DNA of 64,000 bases from Marsupella aquatica (lineage: Eukaryota; Marchantiophyta). Of this stretch, positions 1 to 10,171 are shown piece after piece (within the stretch, counting starts at the first letter, position 1; every line of letters starts with the position of its first letter). The position numbers and the translations under genes were made by a program. The notes beneath the pieces were generated by a model that did no database searches, was not told the origin of the DNA, and saw nothing but the letters and a program-made list of their open reading frames with translations. The stretch lies in contig OZ316899.1 in the NCBI GenBank assembly GCA_973895155.1, positions 10,974,001 to 11,038,000 of the forward strand. Direction: 5' to 3'.

Positions 1-102
1 TAATGTAAAATCCGCTAAACTATTTTTGTGAAGATCACGCTAACCGTAGTTACCGTTAAATATTACCGTTGACCAGACTACTAAAACTTGGTAATGCATT
101 GC

Positions 103-117
103 TAGCGTCGGGCGCTA
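103..117. repeat. Hairpin palindrome, copy 1
   Basis: Variant of the short inverted repeat TAGCGCC-N-GGCGCTA; this copy has one arm change (TAGCGTC/GGCGCTA). It is the outermost of eight copies around the MULE-like gene. Confidence 0.7.
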
Positions 118-164
118 GTCAAACTGTACCCACATTGGTCATAAAGTTTAATGTGTTCAATAGA

Positions 165-179
165 TAGCGCCAGGCGCTA
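165..179. repeat. Hairpin palindrome, copy 2
   Basis: Perfect copy: 7-bp arms TAGCGCC and GGCGCTA around a single central A. It lies 126 bp left of the solo LTR insertion point. Confidence 0.8.
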
Positions 180-299
180 CCCATTCCGTGGTCTATTCAC
201 GATGCTATTTTTGGTCCCAGTTTATGTGAAATTTTTGAAAATGAAGAACTTTAGGACGTAGGAAGTTTAATTTTGTTCACATTTGGTCCTTAAATATGG

Positions 300-304
300 T
301 GTAC
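300..304. repeat. Target site duplication of solo LTR (left)
   Basis: TGTAC immediately before the LTR; an identical TGTAC follows it at 4143-4147. Confidence 0.9.
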
Positions 305-3300
305 TGTGACACGGGTAACGTGTCACTTGACCGAACCCAGGTCGTAGATTAGGACTTATACGGTCATTAGGACCGTAGCCATAGCATAGAATAGCACGTA
401 TAGCCGTCAAGTTGCCATTATGATTAGATTAGGAGTAGGTTAAGATAACCGAATAATTACGAGTTCAGGAAAGGGATTATTACGCGCGACCGAGGTACGG
501 TGGCGGCAGCGGAGTAAAAATCAGTTAGAAGAATCACGCTTGGACCGAGACGCCGACTTCAGCTCGTTATCAATGACCAAACGGCCTGACCTTCTCACGC
601 TCGGGCTTGTCCGGGCACCCCCATAAGAGAGGAGCCGATGGCACTGCGGGCCATTCGCTCACGTTTACCTTTTTGGAATTCACGGACGCTGCCATCCGCT
701 CGCCTTTTTGATTGAATCCAGTCGACCTTTACGAGGAAATTATCGAGGGAGAAGAGCGGAATGTGGCGAGATTTAGTCAGGACGAGCGAGGCCTCCGCGA
801 AAAAGGACCAGCCAGGTGGGAACGTGGACGCAACGAACCGGACTACGAGGTTAGTATGACCCTCACAGCCTTGGGATTTTGGACCTTGTTTGGCGAGGTA
901 GGTGCTAAGTTCTCTGAGACTTACTGGTACTCTTGCCCCGAGAAAGCCGCTTACGAACGAAGGTACGCGAAGCTGGTAACCAAGGTAGCACTGGTTAATT
1001 GTGAAAGGACAGCCATCACCAGGGATTCTAGCTATAACAAGCTGCGAGACTACATCACCGAACTATATCTCAGCGAGGAAGGGCTTAGATCGGTAGCAGA
1101 GGCGATTCTTGAGGTTCCAGCTAAGTTCTTTAAGCTGAAGGGCAACCAGCGGCTTACTCAAGCGGAGTTCGACAAGATTCCGGGGTACCTAGACCAGCAG
1201 ATCACAGCCGAAAAGCGCCAAGAAGACATCAGCAGACAACGGGAAGCGGCGCGTAATCTCACGTTCATCGGGGAAAGCTCCAACGCCTTCAACTGGGATA
1301 TGGCTACCCCAGCGCCTCAACCGATGACCACCGGAGTACCGCCAAACCAGTCCCAAGTCCATCCAGTAATCAACGCGGAGTGTTCTTCGGGTTCCGAGCG
1401 AGCTAGTCCGCAACTCGAACAGCGTCCTCATAAGCGGTCAAGGACTACGACGGCCCCCGAATCAACACGGACCGACGCCGCGCCTGCACCTGCCCCGGCA
1501 AACCCCCCGACCAACCAGACCCGACGGCCCCCGGATAACCCGAAGTCCAACTTATTACAGGTAATCCGCGTCCCCGAGGTAGTCTGGATCGCGATCAAGA
1601 AACTCGAACATGCCGACTATCTCAAGGAGCATCAGTTGGAGCGGTTTGCCCACTTACTATGGAGGCCGTGCGCCGCCGGGCGGAAGGAGATTTGTGAGTT
1701 CATCTCCAATTTCGACACTGATGCGTCAACCACCAAGGTTTCGGGGCAGACCTTATCACTCACGGAGCATCGGTTAACGCAAATTTTTGGCCTACCAACC
1801 GGGCCGGTGCCGGTGGAAATCCAAATTCGGGATAAGGAGTATACGCCGCGGCACTTCAAACCCGAGGGTAAGACGGACAACGGATACAAGCAGGGGGCGT
1901 GCACTAACTTAACCTGTATGGAGCGGCTTAACTTCATACGGACTACCCTACACATGATTGAGCCACGATCCGAGATTTCCCTCTGCACGATAGTGCAGGT
2001 GGAACAGTACAAACGACGAAACTGGGCCCAATTCTTCTACCGAAGATTCTCGGGGGAGCTGAAGCGGGCTCAGGGTGGTATGGCTATTGGAGGGAAGACT
2101 TACTTGGGGAGTCATATCGCCATTATCCTCGCCTGGTACAAGGCACGGCGGGAGGCCAGAGGAAATAATACGGCCACCTCAGCCCCGAGTAATGTCACCC
2201 CCGCCCCAGAGGAGGCAACCCCGACTACGCGGACTACTGTCCCTCGGACAAACCCCGAGCCGGAAGCCCCGACTAATACTCCGCAACCGCCCCCTGTGGA
2301 AATTCCACCGCCTCCTTCCGTTGAGCCTCTGCTACCTGTAGTACAACCACCCCCAATCCCTCCACCACCTGAAGAAACCTTCCCCTCCCCAGCGCTGACT
2401 ACGGAGGAGCTCGTTGCCCCTGCCGAGGAACCACCGGTACCCGAGAGGATGGAGGACTACCAAGTAGCCCCGGGGACCATGGCCTACGACCTAGTCCAGA
2501 AGTTTAGCCAGACTATGTCTGGGGAGTTGGCGACATACATCGGACAACAAGTCTCGGCGTACTTTCAGCCAGCCTTCTTCATGTTAGAGCACCAACCACG
2601 GATCGTCAGCCGCTTGGAAGAAGAACTCATGGCGAAGGGGAATGAGATCGGGCGTCTCCAGATGCTGGTAGAGCACCTCGAGGAGGAGGCAACGACCCGC
2701 CGCGAGGATTTAGTCCGCACTGTCGAACAGAGGGACGGACTAACCCAGGAGTTAAGCGGAGCGCAGGCCGAACTCAAGAAGCTGGACAACACCGTGCTTC
2801 AATTACGCTCAGAATCTTCGGCTCGGGTTACCAGCCTGACCGACCTCAACAAACAATTCCTGCAGGCAGCACAGCAGGTGGCTAGTCTCTCCGCCGAACG
2901 AGATAAATTGCTAGCGCAGGACCAGGTCCATCGCGACGCCATCGACCAGCTCAACTTGGAGGTGGCGCGGCTCCAGACTGAAGCCGACGAAGCTGCAAAC
3001 GAGGCGGAGGAAGCATTACGGGACAACAAGGCTTTGCAGGACCGCGTCACCCTGCTCGTCCTCCAGCGGGGAAAACCTGGGCCCACCTCTGATCAAGGCG
3101 GCTCGAGGTCTCGCCCCGACAAGGGGACCAGCCCTGGTCCAACCACTGCACACACGTAAGGGGTAGTTAGCGAAGGGTAGAAGCAGGCGCCGCGCGAAGC
3201 GGTTAAGTCAGCGGCATCTTTTAGTTAGGCGTAATGACAGAATGACTGTCATTAGGCGCCGATTAGCGGCAGTAGGAAGAATTAGGGCCGGTCAGTTAGG

Positions 3301-4142
3301 ATCAGCCAACGTAGGATTGAGTCCATCAACGGACTAGAGTTTGTCAGTAGGCTTGGCCGCTGCCATTCTGGTTGGCACACTCGTAGTCGACGGTCAACCG
3401 GTCAGTGTAGCGCGACCGGTAGTCAGCAGTTAGTTAGTCAGTAGGTAGTACCCCGGAAGGTAGTATCCTCCGGTTCTCTTCCGCTATGGTAGTATTTAGG
3501 CTTCCCCTTCCGCGATGGGAAGCGGGAGAAGGCTTAGTTATCTCAGCAGAAGAAAGGCGAGGCACGGGGAGTCCCGGCCTGAGTAGGGTCAGAGCGTACC
3601 AAGGAGTGAGAGCCAGAGTCGAGCTTGCTGGGCAAGTGTGAGGCAGGGCCTCGTAGAGACTGGGCATCGACTGCCGTTGGGCCTGCTGACCCCCTTTGAA
3701 GTCGAGTCAACCATGTAAACTGATGCTTCGCTGAGTAAATGTAGTCTTTTCCCCTTAATGTTTCTGAGAGTAACTGGTGTTGTGTGTATGCTTTGTCCGG
3801 GCAAAGGCGCCATTTTAAGGGACGTATCGGGTGCGGACTAATGGTAGGGATTGCCGCTCATTGCATGTCACAAGGTCCTGTCACGTCGATGGCTTGAAAA
3901 GCCCCAAGTCGGGAGTTAGTCCGCGTCACTAACTGAGGGAAAATTCCAGCGGTGGAAAATAAATATACCTATGACAAGTACGAATTATGCGAGTGTTATA
4001 CCAGTAAGTATAGCGGCTTAGCCCGACTTAGGGCTATTGAAGGTCACTACACACCTCCTTGCCCGAACCCTCATCCCTACTGGTGGTCGAGGTCGCACCA
4101 CGACACTAACCCGGATTTAAGGCCCAGGGTAGGGGTGCGACA
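305..4142 (+). mobile_element. Solo LTR (3,838 bp) of an Athila/Tat-like gypsy element, ORF-bearing
   Basis: The sequence starts TGTGAC and ends GCGACA, and is bracketed by the 5-bp direct repeat TGTAC. No second LTR or gag-pol is present, so this is a solo LTR. Positions 306-326 form a terminal hairpin (GTGACACG, 5-nt loop, CGTGTCAC), the same design as the start of the LTRs of the complete element at 43,843. The large ORF sits about 0.4 kb inside, as in that element. The 3' part (about 3,560-4,142) resembles the fragment at 12.6-13.24 kb through phrases such as 'ggagtcccggcct' and 'ctccttgcccgaa'. It inserted between two pairs of hairpin palindromes in the left arm of the MULE-like element. 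Confidence 0.88.
712..3159 (+). CDS. LTR-resident ORF: plant-transposon-type domain plus coiled coil (815 codons)
   Basis: Uninterrupted frame directly after a TGA at 709-711. The first ATG is at 856 (codon 49), so initiation is either there, at a non-AUG codon, or after splicing. Seen: an N-terminal region of unknown type (1-200); a Pro/Thr-rich linker (about 205-280); a globular domain (about 284-485) with an FGLPTG motif near 359 and a following helical stretch, resembling the domain catalogued as 'putative plant transposon protein'; a second Pro-rich linker (490-600); a coiled coil (about 620-780); and a Gly/Ser/Lys-rich tail. It contains no gag zinc knuckle, protease, RT or integrase. 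Similar architectures occur at 32,014, 44,951, 55,647 and, in part, 63,240. The function is unknown. A structural or chromatin-binding role for the retroelement is only a guess. It is intact despite lying in a solo LTR. Confidence 0.75.
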   Translation: MNPVDLYEEIIEGEERNVARFSQDERGLREKGPARWERGRNEPDYEVSMTLTALGFWTLFGEVGAKFSETYWYSCPEKAAYERRYAKLVTKVALVNCERTAITRDSSYNKLRDYITELYLSEEGLRSVAEAILEVPAKFFKLKGNQRLTQAEFDKIPGYLDQQITAEKRQEDISRQREAARNLTFIGESSNAFNWDMATPAPQPMTTGVPPNQSQVHPVINAECSSGSERASPQLEQRPHKRSRTTTAPESTRTDAAPAPAPANPPTNQTRRPPDNPKSNLLQVIRVPEVVWIAIKKLEHADYLKEHQLERFAHLLWRPCAAGRKEICEFISNFDTDASTTKVSGQTLSLTEHRLTQIFGLPTGPVPVEIQIRDKEYTPRHFKPEGKTDNGYKQGACTNLTCMERLNFIRTTLHMIEPRSEISLCTIVQVEQYKRRNWAQFFYRRFSGELKRAQGGMAIGGKTYLGSHIAIILAWYKARREARGNNTATSAPSNVTPAPEEATPTTRTTVPRTNPEPEAPTNTPQPPPVEIPPPPSVEPLLPVVQPPPIPPPPEETFPSPALTTEELVAPAEEPPVPERMEDYQVAPGTMAYDLVQKFSQTMSGELATYIGQQVSAYFQPAFFMLEHQPRIVSRLEEELMAKGNEIGRLQMLVEHLEEEATTRREDLVRTVEQRDGLTQELSGAQAELKKLDNTVLQLRSESSARVTSLTDLNKQFLQAAQQVASLSAERDKLLAQDQVHRDAIDQLNLEVARLQTEADEAANEAEEALRDNKALQDRVTLLVLQRGKPGPTSDQGGSRSRPDKGTSPGPTTAHT

Positions 4143-4147
4143 TGTAC
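4143..4147. repeat. Target site duplication of solo LTR (right)
   Basis: TGTAC, matching 300-304. Confidence 0.9.
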
Positions 4148-4152
4148 CAATA

Positions 4153-4169
4153 CTAGTGCCCGGCGCTAG
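4153..4169. repeat. Hairpin palindrome, copy 3
   Basis: CTAGTGCCCGGCGCTAG, one mismatch in the arms. It abuts the right TSD of the solo LTR. Confidence 0.7.
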
Positions 4170-4257
4170 TACATATATCCCTGAATGGTGCTTAAATTTG
4201 GGCGATATTGCATTTTTAGATACAAAAAAGTAGACTTACTGGTGTCCACTATAATGC

Positions 4258-4271
4258 TAGCGCCAGGCGCT
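4258..4271. repeat. Hairpin palindrome, copy 4
   Basis: TAGCGCCAGGCGCT; perfect over 6 bp per arm around the central CA. Confidence 0.75.
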
Positions 4272-6524
4272 GCTGAAATCATGTGAATTATGTTGGCCTA
4301 TATGTGTTCATTTTGACACAATAAATATCCCTGACACCCGCACTTACCGGGGCAAAAAGGACAAACTCTACATTTATGATTTCAACGGACACAATTCTAT
4401 GTTGTATTCAAACAACTTTATAACGGTCAGTCATCTTCACGCATTAGTATAAGCATTCCATTTGGGAGGAATTTGCTTTGTTGATTCCTTTATTTTCTCC
4501 ACAATGTCTCGCTCAATTGTAATTACATGTGCGTGTACTGGAGACGTCGTCCAGATCCCCGTGCAAGTTTGTGATGCTTACAAGCAAGTTAGTGAAACCT
4601 ACCTTTGCGGGAGATTTGATTTGAGGATGAATGATATTGAGTCCATTGTTCCGCAAGAATCGACGAGTGGAGAACTTCAACGGGCTGTGGCATTCGATGT
4701 AGATGAGAGAGTATGCTTTTGGCATATGAATGTCGGGCTTAGTTACACGCTTAATGCCAAATGTGTCGCTCCGGAACCAGCAGTTGGGAACATTCCTATT
4801 GTTGTTGTTGACATATCTGACAGTGAAGATGGTGATGTTGCACCACTCCTCCATCGCAGTACAAAGTTCCAGTTTCCGCTTTTGTTAAGGATGAGCCGGT
4901 GGCTACCTCCGGAGGTCGTCATAAAGTCTATCGGAGGAGTACGATGGACGCCTTACTCAAGGCCACGGGACATAGTGAACTATCAAGATTTATCTCGGCA
5001 GGGGACTTCCGGCATGAGCAAGTTCCTTGTTTGCCAGACAAGTACAACAAAAATGTTGTATTTGAACTGCCTCCCATTGAGGGAACTCTCTCCAAGGGAT
5101 CTAGACCGCGCCAAAGATTGTTAAATTTGGTCCCGAATTTTTCCGACAACTGCAAACGTGCATCCAAAGAAACATTGGGAATTTGGTAAGGTTACATGTA
5201 CCGGGTTCATCGAGTGCAGGAACAAGTCCCGTGAGTACTTTCAGCGAAAGAAGAGATGCAATGCAAAGGCCTGGCATGGTGCTCCTAAACTCAGTGGCCA
5301 GCACGTGGTGGGTTCGTTGATTGAAGAGGGTGGTGTAGTCTGTCACTATTGTGAGCAGATTCCTTTCTGTGTGAAGTCTTGCCCTGCTCGCTTGTTTTAT
5401 ATGTACCCTCAAGTCCTTCTTGATATAGAGACCTGTAGTCACATGTCTCGGCTCGCAGTTCATATAGGTGAGCATAACCATCCGAGTAGGAAAGTTTTCT
5501 CGAGGAGCGCTGAGAAGATAGCTGAGGATTTGATAAGAAAAAATCATGAAGCCAATCCTCTAGCAAAGCCGGCTGGTATTTTGAATTCCGCAACCGGTTC
5601 GCTCGTGAAAGCTCTTTGCAAAAACATCGACGACATAGTAGATATTGAAGAAACGGAGATTTGGAAGTCTCTCATGGTACTGTCTACCCCCCCAAAATTT
5701 GCATCGCTTTGTCAAAGTGTTCGAATGGACCAGGCTGGTCGTGGTGAGTTAGATTTCCTAGCTCGAATGCAAAGGTCAAATAACATTTCTTTCCTCCAAA
5801 GGTACCTCCTGCCGGGTCAGGGTTGTGTAGCAGATAGGCCCCATATATTCAAAATGACAGTCAAGGGTCATGGATCTGGTGTAGATCTTCTCTAGCAGAT
5901 GCAACCCGACAGAAAATTAGAAGGAGCTTGGGTGATTTTTGATGTGATGAAGCGAGTGACAACCGACTGGTTTACTTTCAGTGCACACGTTTACGATCAC
6001 AAATTCCAAGCTCTTTGTACAATCTTCACATGCGCGAACTAAAAGCTGAAGACACAGAGTCCTTTGAGAAAGCGTGGAGAATTATGATTGAGGTTTGTAA
6101 GGAAAATGGGTTACAAGACATTGTCATTCAAGGTTTTATGGCTGACAATGCTCAGGCTGGATGGATCGTTGTTCGCAATGTCTTTTTTGGAGGGCACCCA
6201 GACCCTGAATGTGAACGCTCTAATGCATTTCACTTTTACCAATCTTTCCATCGACATTCTACAGAAGGAGTTTTGGAGGGTAAGCAACTAGAACATCAGC
6301 AACTATGGGAGAAACTGCGGAATGCTCCAACGTTCGTTGCGGCATATCGAATTTCGAGGGAGATCGTGTTGTGGTGGCAAGCGGGAAACTGTGTCACAGG
6401 AAAGCTGATGATGTTGCAGAGTTGGATATCTTGGTGGGTTGTTTGATGGCATCAGTGGGGGAATTTCATTCGTGTGGTAAGTTTTCCTGATGCATTTATT
6501 AGTCAAACCTCAATGTGTTTATAC

Positions 6525-6538
6525 TAGCGCCAGACGCT
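6525..6538. repeat. Hairpin palindrome, copy 5 (intronic)
   Basis: TAGCGCCAGACGCT; one arm mismatch. Confidence 0.65.
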
Positions 6539-6627
6539 GCTTTAATTTTCACTCAAAAAACCTTCAAACATTACAGAAAAAGAAACTTGTACCAATAAAC
6601 CTTCTTTTATTATCTCCTACTCATTGC

Positions 6628-6642
6628 TAGCGCTTGGCGCTA
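6628..6642. repeat. Hairpin palindrome, copy 6 (intronic)
   Basis: TAGCGCTTGGCGCTA; one arm mismatch. Confidence 0.65.
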
Positions 6643-8303
6643 CTTATACAAAAGAACTAAACTTTGTCTGGACGGGTTTTATTGCAGAGCAAAAGTGCAG
6701 AAGAAGGTGCGCTCATTCCAAACTATACCGGGTCAGAGTCAAGGCACGCCTCCATGAAAGCATGGGCTACAAAAAAAATGGTGGGTCTCTTTGAAGCATG
6801 CAAAGTTGATCAAAATTGAGCTTTGTCACAAGTTGCGGGTTACAGCGCATATTAGAAGGGACTCAATAGAGGGAAGGGGCCAACTATCTGGGAATTAGCA
6901 TTCCGATCCGCAGACCAATCTGGTTCACCCAAGTTATTTGAAGAAGCAACCAACATGATTCTTTCCAACGCTGCCAATTTGGATCTGGATAGGAGCTCTC
7001 CTCTGAATGGAGATATTGTCACAAGGTCGGTTAAGAGGAAGGGACTTGCAACTGGGATTGTCTCGCCACAAGACTCCCATCGGCATGACACCATTCTCAT
7101 CACTACACCAAATACTCGAGGGTTCAAACGGAAGAATTTCAACAACACTGTCTTCACTTCCTTTCCCACAAATGTAACAGATCCCATGGTCGACCTCAGC
7201 AGGAGCGACACTTCAACGAATGGAAGTGATTTCCTCGTGAACACCCTTGAAGCCAAAGGAATAGCAACATCATTGCGACCCCCACTCAGTGCTCCAGCTG
7301 TTCTTCAACGTTTGCCGACAGAGTCAACTCCTTTGGAAATGGACGTTCCTAGAGGGACCTGGCATTTGCGGCAAACGGCCAAATATGGGGCAGGGCCTTA
7401 GTGCAATGGGACTTTGCATGGAAATTTTGAGAGGGATGAGTGTCGAAATTGTGTCAAAAAGTCGGGTTCCATTCGACAGCAGGTGTTGTCGGCATTGTTG
7501 TCAGCGGACATTGCATTTTCAGAGGCACACCCATTGCAGAAATGATATGGTTCTGCCCAAACAAAACATGCTACAAGAGCCGCTTGCATCGTGGTGTTGA
7601 ACGCCTTCCTCCTATGCCGGATACCTTGCCAGTTGTGAAAGGGACCAACCTGTCATCTGCCGAGGTAGAGTTCCTTGAAGCACAGGGAGTCTCAATGGTC
7701 CAAACAGCTGCAACGTCTCGAGATGCACCTGTTCCATTCAACTTGAGAATTAATGTAAACGCATTTCCTGAAAGAATCAATTTTGCCGACCCCAACGTAC
7801 GCCTTCGGACCAAGAATGGGAGAAACTCTAGACCTCGATCAAATCTAACTTTGGCTCACAGTACACGAATGGAGTCGGCTCGGAAAGAAGCTATGACTCT
7901 AGATAGCGAGTGGGATGTGGGTATTGGAATTGCATCTGGGAAGCAATTCAAAATCCGGACCCACGATAACCTTCGATCCCCAAACACTTACTTTGTCCAA
8001 ATTTGCGTCTTCCCAACCTGTTCTTGTGAGGATTTCTTCCGTCATCATTCTCGCGGCAAGCCATATATGCCTTGTAAACATTTGTACTGGGTGTTTATAA
8101 ATGTCTTCAAGTTTCATGTAGAGGAGTCTACCCTGTGTAGCCAGCCCATTTTCACAGTTGCGGAAGTCAGACTCGTGCTGGATAGGCAGAACGCGAATGG
8201 TTTGTAGAGTAACACGACATTCGGATTGTCATTTTTTGTAACGGATACTATGGTTTTTGTCTGTAGTCAACGGATATTACACTGGTTTTTTCTTGCTTTT
8301 GGT

Positions 8304-8317
8304 TAGCGCCTGGCGCT
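8304..8317. repeat. Hairpin palindrome, copy 7
   Basis: TAGCGCCTGGCGCT, about 100 bp after the transposase stop codon. Confidence 0.75.
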
Positions 8318-8415
8318 GGTTCCAGAACATTACTATTGTTAAATTTTAAATTTTATCTGGTTATTGTCATGTTGTTGTCCCTTAACTTAAACTTTTGTCC
8401 CTGTTAAAGCTTTGT

Positions 8416-8430
8416 TAGCGCCTGGCGCTA
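8416..8430. repeat. Hairpin palindrome, copy 8
   Basis: TAGCGCCTGGCGCTA, perfect 7-bp arms with central T. The stretch from here to 8,890 shows nothing else I recognise. Confidence 0.8.
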
Positions 8431-9321
8431 GTTTTCACACTCTGTCCGGCTCCAATATTGCAAATGCCAGAACTCTTCTTTGCCGATCGGTTTTAAGCCT
8501 ATAACTGGATTTAGGGTGGGTCCCACCATAAATTACTCCATCCCTGCATCATGGATTTTATTTTTCCTTCTCGTAGGCCAAACTGCACTTTCTGAACTGG
8601 ACTGTTCTGAAATGATGTTGTATCTAAATAGCAGGGATATTCAATGACGACATTATTCATGTAGAATAGATGGACACTCGGTTTGGAACCTCTCTTTGCA
8701 GCTGTGACCACAACCTTGGCTTATATCTGACCGCGTCACATTTGGCACTAAGAAGACATTCAACTTGATGATGTGGTGGAAAATGACGTTAATTTTTGGC
8801 AAACTTAGCCAAAAAGTACACTTTTACCATAAGACTTTCCTGTTACCAGTTAAGAGTTACCTGATAACAGAAATTCTGTTACCTATTTCCTGTCACCGCT
8901 GTTATACCCGTTGAGCATGATCCTTGCGTTCTGGAGAACAGGCAAATTGGCGAGCAGTGTGAAGATGGGGATTATAAAGTTGATACCTAAGAAGGCGGAT
9001 AAAAGGCGACTGAAGGACTGGCAACCCCTCACTATGCTCAATACGACATACAAGATCATAGCTAAACTCCTTGCCCGACGATTAAAACCTCTGCTAAATC
9101 AATTGATAAGCACTCAACAATTGGGATTCGTCCCGGGGTGTCACATTCTTGATAACATTTCAACCGCGTGGCTTACAGTGGATTGGGTCAGAATCAAGCA
9201 GAAAGAATCCTTGTTCCTCAAGCTCAATTTTGAGAAAGCTTTTGATTGGGTTAATCATTCTTATATATGGGAATCTATGCACCTCCTAGGCCTGGGGAAC
9301 CACTACATCAGGCTGGTACGT

Positions 9322-10171
9322 TGTCGTGCCGAAAGGTTTCGGCTCAAGAATGGCTTTTATAGGGGATGATGGGCGAGGCCTCCCGGTTGGGTTGCGTGCA
9401 TGCTGACTTGGAGGGGCTGCTTGGTTGGATGGATTGAGGTTTGGTGATTGGGTGACTCGTCGTCACCAGGTTTGGTGTTTGGGTGAGTCACCAGGCTTGG
9501 AGTTTGGATGAGCCTCGCTGATGGCAGCTGCCTCAAGCTGGATGGTTGGGTTTCCGATGCTACTTAAGACTTAAGCCTCGGCTCATTGAGGTTGGCGGTT
9601 GTCTATTGAGATCTGTTGAGTTGCGTTCTGTGAGTTTCGCTCCGTTCTGCAGAACTCGACTATTGTGCGGTGGTTTTGGAGTTTTGAGCAAGTGTTGGAT
9701 CCAGGTGTGGAGTTTTTGATCCAGGCGGGGAATTTCTTGAGTTTGGAGTCTCGTTGATCCAGGCGGGGATTTCTCAAGTTTGGAGTCTCGTCGATCCAGG
9801 CGAGGATTTCTTAAGTTTGGAGCCTCGTTGGTCCAGGCCTGAGTTCCGTGTGAGCTGTTTTAGACTAGTGGAGTAGCTAGTCGAGTTTTGGTTTTGTGAG
9901 CTAAGGAGGATAGTTTTTTTCCGTCAGATTTTGAGTAGTTAGTCACTCGAGGAGTTCTACTCGACAAGTTAGAGGTAGCGGCCCGCCGTAGGGCCAGCTA
10001 CCAGACTCTTGTGGGCAAGCTTACTCGAGGGCACCTATTGTAACCTTGTGAGAAAAGTAAAAAATATAAAGGAGTGAGAGTTCGCTCCAAAAAGTGCTTA
10101 TCACCTGTCCCGATTGCAACTAGAAACGCGCAGTTTGCCCGAGGAGCCCCTAACTTTAAGTCCTCGCGACA
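9322..10171 (+). mobile_element. Solo LTR (850 bp) inserted in the LINE
   Basis: Starts TGTCG and ends CGACA (5-bp inverted ends). It is flanked by ACGT at 9318-9321 and 10172-10175. Removing it with one ACGT makes the LINE RT frame continuous, which supports the boundaries independently of the repeats. It has no coding capacity and includes a 37-bp tandem repeat. The element it came from is not in the window. Confidence 0.85.
9718..9838. repeat. Tandem repeat, about 37 bp x 3-4
   Basis: Units beginning 'gatccaggcggg' at 9718, 9756, 9793 and, degenerate, 9830, each followed by 'tttggagtctcgt'. They lie inside the solo LTR. Confidence 0.75.

Larger units (their letters stand above)
6477..6687 (+). 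other. Probable intron of the MULE-like gene
   Basis: Donor GTAAGT at 6477 and acceptor TTGCAG ending at 6687. The sequence between is AT-rich and non-coding and contains two hairpin palindromes. Confidence 0.55.
4462..8207 (+). pseudogene. MULE-like transposase with SWIM zinc finger, degenerate
   Basis: Coding segments in shifting frames (4462-5124, 5158-5895, about 5896-6446, 6955-7401, 7440-8207) read as one decayed transposase. Near 5430-5490 a Cys/His pattern ending G-E-H-N-H-P resembles the FLYWCH/GCM/WRKY-type DNA-binding finger. At 5930-6250 the stretch from 'FDVMKRVTTDWFTF' to 'GFMADNAQAGW' resembles the DDE catalytic core of MULE-like enzymes. At 8010-8095, C-x-C followed by C-K-H is a SWIM finger, typical of MuDR/FAR1-type proteins. 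A plausible GT-AG intron is at 6477-6687. In-frame stops (for example 5893-5895) and frame changes make it non-functional as read. I could not identify terminal inverted repeats. Confidence 0.7.
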
